NCBI GenBank assembly: GCA_949840935.1
Contig: CATKXX010000005.1
Coordinates: forward strand, 1 to 64,000
Reading direction: 5' to 3'
Length of the DNA stretch: 64,000 nt
DNA from: an uncultured Acetatifactor sp.
Lineage (GTDB): Bacteria > Bacillota > Clostridia > Lachnospirales > Lachnospiraceae
Shown: positions 59,464 to 64,000 of the stretch, piece after piece
How positions within the stretch are numbered: the first letter of the stretch is position 1
Layout of the letters: each line of letters opens with the position of its first letter
Made by a program: the position numbers and the translations under genes
The notes under the pieces: generated by a model
The model's database searches: none
What the model was told of the DNA's origin: nothing
What the model saw: only the letters and a program-made list of their open reading frames with translations

Positions 59464-59500
59464 TTTTGAAAAAGATTTTCAAAACTTGTCTTTTTTGAAA
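59464..59500. promoter_or_regulatory. Candidate RpiR-family operator
   Basis: TTTTGAAA (59464) and TTTCAAAA (59477) form a perfect inverted repeat with a 5-base spacer, and a third half-site TTTTGAAA lies at 59493. They sit between the two divergent promoters. The RpiR-type regulator encoded on the plus arm is the natural candidate to bind here. Confidence 0.55.
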
Positions 59501-59516
59501 TTTTTTAACATCCCGA

Positions 59517-59545
59517 TTGAAAGAAACAAAATTATGTGGTATACT
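59517..59545 (+). promoter_or_regulatory. Promoter of the nagB-nagA-nanK-rpiR operon
   Basis: TTGAAA, a 17-base spacer and TATACT. The leader of about 125 nt ends in a stem (TGGATG/CATCCA) that holds the nagB start region. Confidence 0.7.
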
Positions 59546-59675
59546 TATTAGCACCAAATAAAAAGGAAGGTAATTCCGGCGGCTGGATAAAAATGCGTAT
59601 TCAGCCGTGATTTCCATACAGTGGAGACCGTTCTGCTGTATGGATGCGCGCCGCAACGCGCAGACAGGCATCCAC

Positions 59676-60404
59676 ATGCAAATCATAAGGACTAAGGACT
59701 ACGAAGACATGAGCCGGAAGGCTGCAGGCATCATTTCCGCACAGGTCGTTTTAAAACCTGACTGTGTGCTGGGGCTTGCCACCGGTTCCACCCCCATCGG
59801 GCTTTACCGCCAGCTCGCGGAATGGTATGAAAACGACGGCCTGGACTTTTCACAGGTCACAACCGTGAACCTGGACGAGTACAAGGGCCTCACCCGGGAG
59901 GATCCCCAGAGCTACTATTATTTTATGAATGAAAATCTTTTTCAGAAGGTAAACATTAACAAGGACAGGACCTTCCTCCCCGACGGTACGGAGCCCGACA
60001 GCGAAAAGGCCTGCAGAAAATATAATGATATCCTGGCCTCCGTGGGAAGGATTGACATTCAGCTTCTGGGGCTTGGCCACAACGGGCATATAGGATTTAA
60101 CGAGCCGGACAGCTTCTTCAAGACGGATACCCACTGCGTCACACTCACAGAGCAGACTATCCAGGCTAACCGCAGGTTCTTCGCTTCGGAGGAAGATGTT
60201 CCCCGCCAGGCTTACACCATGGGAATCCGAACGATCATGTCCGCCCGCCATATCCTGCTGGTAGTCTCCGGAGAAGATAAGGCGGAAACCGTGAACAAGG
60301 CTTTCTTCGGCCCTGTTACGCCGCAGGTGCCGGCATCCGTCCTGCAGCTTCATCCCCATGTAACCCTTGTAGCTGATGAGGCAGCCCTGTCCCGGATAGG
60401 GTGA
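59676..60404 (+). CDS. nagB: Glucosamine-6-phosphate deaminase
   Basis: 242 residues from MQIIRTKDYEDMSRKAA, the usual NagB start; longer starts in the track lie in the leader. It converts GlcN-6-P to fructose-6-P and ammonia. Visible motifs: GLATGSTPIGLYRQL (phosphate loop), VNLDEYKGL, LLGLGHNGHIGFNEP (catalytic His/Asp/Glu) and ARHILLVVSGEDKAE. A good Shine-Dalgarno is lacking (only ACAGG), and the start codon is beside a hairpin, which suggests translational control. Confidence 0.93.
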   Translation: MQIIRTKDYEDMSRKAAGIISAQVVLKPDCVLGLATGSTPIGLYRQLAEWYENDGLDFSQVTTVNLDEYKGLTREDPQSYYYFMNENLFQKVNINKDRTFLPDGTEPDSEKACRKYNDILASVGRIDIQLLGLGHNGHIGFNEPDSFFKTDTHCVTLTEQTIQANRRFFASEEDVPRQAYTMGIRTIMSARHILLVVSGEDKAETVNKAFFGPVTPQVPASVLQLHPHVTLVADEAALSRIG

Positions 60405-60432
60405 CACGGCAGCGCCAGAATGAGGTATCAGA

Positions 60433-61584
60433 ATGACAAAGAAGCATAAGATTACAAACGGGCTTGTATTTCAGGAGGATGGCTCCTTTGAACCGGGTAC
60501 GGTCTATCTGTGCAGCGACCGGATCGTATCAGAGGAAGACTGGCTTTCCACAGAAGGCAGTGAAACCAGTACAGACGCCGGGGGCGGTTATGTCATACCG
60601 GGGCTTACCGATATCCATTTCCACGGCTGCATGGGAAGCGACTGCTGCGACGGCACAGAGGAAGCCTTCCGCACCATCGTCGAATACGAGCTGCGCCAGG
60701 GCGTGACTTCCGTCACGCCGGCGACTATGACCATGTCCGAGGAGATACTGACCGGGATCTGCCTGGCTGCAAAGGACTTTTCCTGCGCGGAGGGCGCGGA
60801 TTTCTGCGGGCTGTACATGGAAGGCCCCTTTATCAGCCCCGGCAAGAAGGGTGCCCAGAACGAAAAATATATCCGCCCTGCGGATACTGAAATGCTGCGC
60901 CGTCTCCAGCAGGCCTCCGGAGGCAAAATACGCACTGTGGTAATCGCTCCCGAAACAGAGGGCGCCATGGACTTTATCCGGGAAAACAGCGGCACCATTA
61001 ATATTTCCCTGGCCCACACAACCGCCGATTACGACACTGCCATGGAAGCCTTCTCCTGTGGAGCTTCCCAGCTGACCCACATGTATAATGCCATGATGCC
61101 TTTCCATCACCGTACTCCCGGCCCCATTGGCGCGGCAGCCGACAGCGCCCATTGTATGGTGGAACTGATCTGCGACGGCATACACATACATCCGGCGATG
61201 GTACGGGCTTCCTTTAAAATATTCGGTGATGACAGGATCATTCTGATCAGCGACAGTATGCGGGCGGCGGGCCTTGCAGACGGGCAGTACGATCTGGGCG
61301 GCCAGACCGTCAATGTCAGAGGCAGCCTGGCTGTCCTGGAGGACGGCACCATTGCCGGTTCCGTAACCAGCCTCATGGGCTGCCTGCGCACAGCCGTCCG
61401 GGATATGGGTATCCCCCTTGCCAGCGCGGTAAAGTGCGCTGCGGTCAACCCGGCAAAGGCCATCGGCATTTATCAGGACTACGGAAGTCTGGCTCCCGGG
61501 AAATACGGCAATATCGTGATCCTGGGACAGGATCTGGAGGTGAAGGCTGTCTTCCACCGTTCGACCCCTGTCTGCCCCGCATAA
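60433..61584 (+). CDS. nagA: N-acetylglucosamine-6-phosphate deacetylase
   Basis: 383 residues, GAGG seven bases before the ATG. An amidohydrolase producing GlcN-6-P and acetate. GLTDIHFHGCMGSDCCDG is the metal HxH, LYMEGPFISPGKKGAQN has the metal Glu, SLAHTTADYD and LTHMYNAM the two His, and ILISDSMRAAGL the catalytic Asp. It sits 28 bp after nagB and provides its substrate. Confidence 0.95.
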   Translation: MTKKHKITNGLVFQEDGSFEPGTVYLCSDRIVSEEDWLSTEGSETSTDAGGGYVIPGLTDIHFHGCMGSDCCDGTEEAFRTIVEYELRQGVTSVTPATMTMSEEILTGICLAAKDFSCAEGADFCGLYMEGPFISPGKKGAQNEKYIRPADTEMLRRLQQASGGKIRTVVIAPETEGAMDFIRENSGTINISLAHTTADYDTAMEAFSCGASQLTHMYNAMMPFHHRTPGPIGAAADSAHCMVELICDGIHIHPAMVRASFKIFGDDRIILISDSMRAAGLADGQYDLGGQTVNVRGSLAVLEDGTIAGSVTSLMGCLRTAVRDMGIPLASAVKCAAVNPAKAIGIYQDYGSLAPGKYGNIVILGQDLEVKAVFHRSTPVCPA

Positions 61585-61660
61585 TGACACTGTACCGGAG
61601 CGCGGCAGCATTGACGTCTTACTCCCACATACAATTAAATTTACGGCATGGAGGGTTCAT

Positions 61661-62545
61661 ATGACTACAATGGTTTTAGACATAGGCGGCACCGCAATGA
61701 AATCCGGTCTTTATACAGACGGGAAGCTCTCCGAGGTCAGGGAAATTCCCACAGAAGCCAAACAGGGCGGAGAACATGTGGTAAACCGCGCCAAAGAGCT
61801 TATCGCAGACTACAGAAATCGCTTCTCTTTCCAGCGCATCGGCGTCAGCACGGCCGGACAGGTGGATCCCCGGCAGGGCGTGATCACCTATGCCAACGAG
61901 AATATCCCCGGCTATATGGGCACCCGCTTAAAGGAACTCCTGGAACAGGAATTCCAGGTGCCTGCCGCCGTTGAAAATGATGTCAACGCGGCGGCGATCG
62001 GCGAGGCAGTATTTGGCGCCGGACGGGATGTGGCCGATTTTGCATGCCTCACCTATGGTACGGGTGTAGGCGGCGCTATCTTTACAGACGGCAGGCTTTA
62101 CTCAGGAAACAGCTTCTCTGCAGGGGAATTCGGCGCGATCGTGACGCATCCCGAAGCCAGGGACAGTGAGCGGGACATCCTGTCCGGCTGCTATGAACAA
62201 TATGCCTCCACCACTGCCCTTGTGCGGAATGCCTGCAGACTGGATCCTTCCCTGACAAATGGACGGGCCATATTTGCACGTCTGGAAGAACCTCCTGTCA
62301 GGGCGGTGGTGGATCAGTGGATCCTGGAGATCATATACGGCCTGGCAACCATTGTACATATGTTGAATCCCGCCTGCGTCATCCTGGGAGGCGGCGTCAT
62401 GGAACAGGGCTATGTGCTGCAGGAAATCAGGAATAAGCTTTATCCGAACCTGATCCCCTCTTTCCGGCATGTCCGGATAGAGAAGGCCGAACTGGGAAAC
62501 CGCGCCGGTATGTTGGGCGCAGCCGTTCTGGAGCAGAGGAGGTGA
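61661..62545 (+). CDS. nanK: ROK-family sugar kinase, probably N-acetylmannosamine kinase
   Basis: 294 residues, GGAGGG before the ATG. VLDIGGTAMKSGLYTDGK is the ATP phosphate loop, VENDVNAAAIGEAVFG the sugar-binding region with catalytic Asp, and TYGTGVGGAIFTDGRLY the second glycine loop. The usual ROK zinc-binding CxCGxxGC is not seen, as in many Firmicute kinases. ManNAc is the likely substrate because nanA and nanE are in the regulon and no other kinase is. Confidence 0.85.
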   Translation: MTTMVLDIGGTAMKSGLYTDGKLSEVREIPTEAKQGGEHVVNRAKELIADYRNRFSFQRIGVSTAGQVDPRQGVITYANENIPGYMGTRLKELLEQEFQVPAAVENDVNAAAIGEAVFGAGRDVADFACLTYGTGVGGAIFTDGRLYSGNSFSAGEFGAIVTHPEARDSERDILSGCYEQYASTTALVRNACRLDPSLTNGRAIFARLEEPPVRAVVDQWILEIIYGLATIVHMLNPACVILGGGVMEQGYVLQEIRNKLYPNLIPSFRHVRIEKAELGNRAGMLGAAVLEQRR

Positions 62546-62549
62546 TCCC

Positions 62550-63407
62550 TTGACAGCAAACATTTTAGAGCTGATCACCGAGCAGTACCATTCTCTCACC
62601 CGTTCCGGCAGAAAGCTTGCCGATTACATTTTTACCAATACTCACGATGCGCAGTATCTCTCCATCTCCGCTCTGGCAGAATGCAGCGGCGTATCAGAGG
62701 CCTCCATCACCCGCTTCTGCCGCAGCCTGGGGCTGTCGGGGTACAATGACTTAAAGCTTTCGCTGGCGAAGGCCGCCTATGTCACGGATATGGGCGAGCC
62801 CCTGGAGTCCTCCGATACCATTACCTCCGAGGATACGGCGGACAGTATTTTCAACAAACTGCATGCTGCCAACATCCTTTCCCTGAACGAAACCATGGAG
62901 CTTCTGGATGAAAATGAAATCTCCAGGGCAGTGGATCTGCTTTCTTCTGCAGAGAGGGTGTTCTGCCTCGGACAGGGCGGAAGCATGGTCATGGCCATGG
63001 AGGCATGGGCGCGGTTCTCCACCGCTACCTCCCGCTTCGTGCATATTGAGGATTCGCATATGCAGGTAATGAATATTGCTCTGGCCTCAGAAAGGGATGT
63101 CATCCTTTTCTTCTCCTATTCCGGCTCCACAAAGGATATGGAGGATGTCATGTACACCGCCAAAAAACAGCAGGTGCCTATTATACTGATTACCCACTTC
63201 CCTGTATCCAGGGCCACTGAATTTGCAGATGTGGTACTCCTCTGCGGCTATAATGAGAGCCCTCTGCAGTCCGGATCCGTGGCAGCCAAGCTGGGCCAGC
63301 TCTTCCTGATAGAGTGCCTGTTCTACCTGTTCTGCCAGCGCAATCCTGAAGTATATGCCAAAGCGCGCTCCGCTACTGCCGAAGCGATCACCCAGAAGCT
63401 CCTGTAA
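62550..63407 (+). CDS. MurR/RpiR-family transcriptional regulator
   Basis: 285 residues, TTG start after GGAGGTGATCCC. The N-terminal HTH_6 is ISALAECSGVSEASITRFCRSLGLSGYNDLKLSLAK, and the SIS domain follows (VFCLGQGGSMVMAMEAWARF, VILFFSYSGSTKDMEDVMYTAKKQQVPIILITH) for a sugar phosphate such as ManNAc-6-P or GlcNAc-6-P. It is the last gene of the plus arm, 4 bp after the kinase, and probably binds the operator at 59464. Confidence 0.92.
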   Translation: MTANILELITEQYHSLTRSGRKLADYIFTNTHDAQYLSISALAECSGVSEASITRFCRSLGLSGYNDLKLSLAKAAYVTDMGEPLESSDTITSEDTADSIFNKLHAANILSLNETMELLDENEISRAVDLLSSAERVFCLGQGGSMVMAMEAWARFSTATSRFVHIEDSHMQVMNIALASERDVILFFSYSGSTKDMEDVMYTAKKQQVPIILITHFPVSRATEFADVVLLCGYNESPLQSGSVAAKLGQLFLIECLFYLFCQRNPEVYAKARSATAEAITQKLL

Positions 63408-63506
63408 CTATTGACAGGGCTCATGCTGACGCGGCATTCATGATCTGATCTGTTCGTATTACATATGACCTCGTTCAACCGCCCTGCAGACTGAAATACC
63501 AACACA

Positions 63507-63563
63507 AAGGCTCCTGCCGGCTAAAGACAGTCATCTTTCTCTGTCCCAGCCTTCAGGAGCCTT
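63507..63563. terminator. Hairpin between the nan locus and the GH8 gene
   Basis: AGGCTCCTG pairs with CAGGAGCCT, with an inner GACAG/CTGTC stem. It serves the convergent rpiR-type gene (plus) and GH8 gene (minus). The T-tracts are short (TTCTCCC), so terminator strength is uncertain. The remainder of 63408-63642 shows no gene. Confidence 0.6.
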
Positions 63564-63642
63564 CTCCCATATCTACAGAGAAACCTCTCATCCTGCTTCC
63601 CTGCCAGCCCTCTATTACCTCCGCATGTGTCGGCAGCCCCTC

Positions 63643-64000
63643 TTACCAGATCCGGTAATTTCCGCTCAGGGCCAGAAAGGCGAAGAAATACAGGCAGTTA
63701 TCATAATACCTCCTGTCCCCCTTCCGCATTGGCAGCTTCCAGAACCGTTCCACCCATTCAGCGGCACAGCCGCTCTCCGATGCCAGGGACGCCTGCGCCG
63801 TTGCAGCGGTGATCGCCACAGGATGCAGCGGCACATCAGCGGCAATCCTGCCATCTACCTCGTATACATGATAGCTTCCCTTACGCCCGTCCTCCGCCAG
63901 AAAATCCTGAATCCGGCCGGCAGCGGCCCTCTGCCCCCTGTCCTCTCCGAACCAGGCATAATCCAGCCCGATATTGGCAGCTGTCCGGTAAGAATCGCTG
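63643..64000 (-). CDS. GH8-family glycoside hydrolase, C-terminal part (runs off right edge)
   Basis: The frame is open from the window edge to TAA at 63643, 118 codons. SDSYRTAANIGLDYAWFG, then VDGRIAADVPLHPVAITAATAQASLA and YYDNCLYFFAFLALSGNYRIW match the end of GH8 enzymes, close to the reducing-end xylose-releasing exo-oligoxylanases. Only the C-terminal third is visible, so catalytic Glu and Asp cannot be checked. It points towards the nan locus. Confidence 0.8.
   Translation of the reverse strand, partial: SDSYRTAANIGLDYAWFGEDRGQRAAAGRIQDFLAEDGRKGSYHVYEVDGRIAADVPLHPVAITAATAQASLASESGCAAEWVERFWKLPMRKGDRRYYDNCLYFFAFLALSGNYRIW

Noticed and set aside
1-64000. CRISPR array, prophage or transposase genes
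   Set aside because: Repeats here are adjacent tandem units or scattered palindromes without regular spacers, and no cas, capsid, integrase or IS transposase motifs were found.

Overview
The window reads as chromosomal DNA of a gut-type Clostridia, most likely a Lachnospiraceae. Pointers are the GlgC/GlgD pair, DUF4179 and DUF4317 proteins, an Rpn-family remnant, a sialic-acid/GlcNAc utilisation locus, a GH29 fucosidase, strong AGGAGG ribosome sites and frequent TTG starts. Most of it is moderately GC-rich. The argS gene (18.8-20.5 kb) and the gene-poor stretch at 5.8-6.6 kb are clearly more AT-rich. No phage structural genes, transposases or CRISPR arrays were seen.

0-12 kb: a membrane protein; an AraC regulator with two BtrH-like papain-fold proteins in one operon; a GrpB protein with a damaged 3' end; an Rpn nuclease remnant; a gene-poor 1.2 kb; tRNA-Pro(AGG) with its terminator; an AI-2E-type permease; an overlapping pepD-ltaE pair; and a lipoprotein with 63-bp repeats. 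12-21 kb: a GNAT/CpXC/TPR block, then the most unusual region. On the minus strand rtcB (RNA ligase) is followed by about 0.5 kb of apparently non-coding DNA that folds as RNA, then by a slipin/SPFH gene. That interval contains a nearly ideal circularly permuted tRNA-like module (T-arm, acceptor mini-hairpin with a GUAA loop, D-arm, closing stem), the architecture known from bacterial Y RNAs, plus tandem hairpin repeats. Divergent from rtcB is argS, preceded by a 19-codon leader peptide carrying five arginines and by a terminator/antiterminator.

21-34 kb: a broken ECF sigma locus, an AraC fragment, GH29 fucosidase, small regulators and acetyltransferases, and a three-gene operon coding for a half-length MreB-like protein and two very large paralogous J-domain proteins with HPE in place of HPD. 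34-49 kb: housekeeping-like enzymes, an NhaC antiporter, an Hsp70/HscC-type chaperone with a long acidic repeat tail overlapping a HAD phosphatase, a sigma/DUF4179 pair, a WYL regulator, and divergent Rieske-FAD oxidoreductase and nitroreductase genes. 49-64 kb: glgC-glgD; an ECF transporter S component with a long leader; then a divergent sialic acid regulon. Its minus arm carries the binding protein, two permeases, a NanQ-like protein, nanA, nanE and an SGNH hydrolase. Its plus arm carries nagB, nagA, a ROK kinase and an RpiR regulator. Together they would take up sialic acid and convert it through ManNAc-6-P and GlcNAc-6-P to fructose-6-P. A GH8 gene runs off the right edge.

Two patterns cut across the window. 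One is a dispersed palindromic repeat found in four intergenic places. The other is in-frame minisatellites (30, 42 and 63 bp units, plus an acidic tail) inside otherwise conserved proteins.
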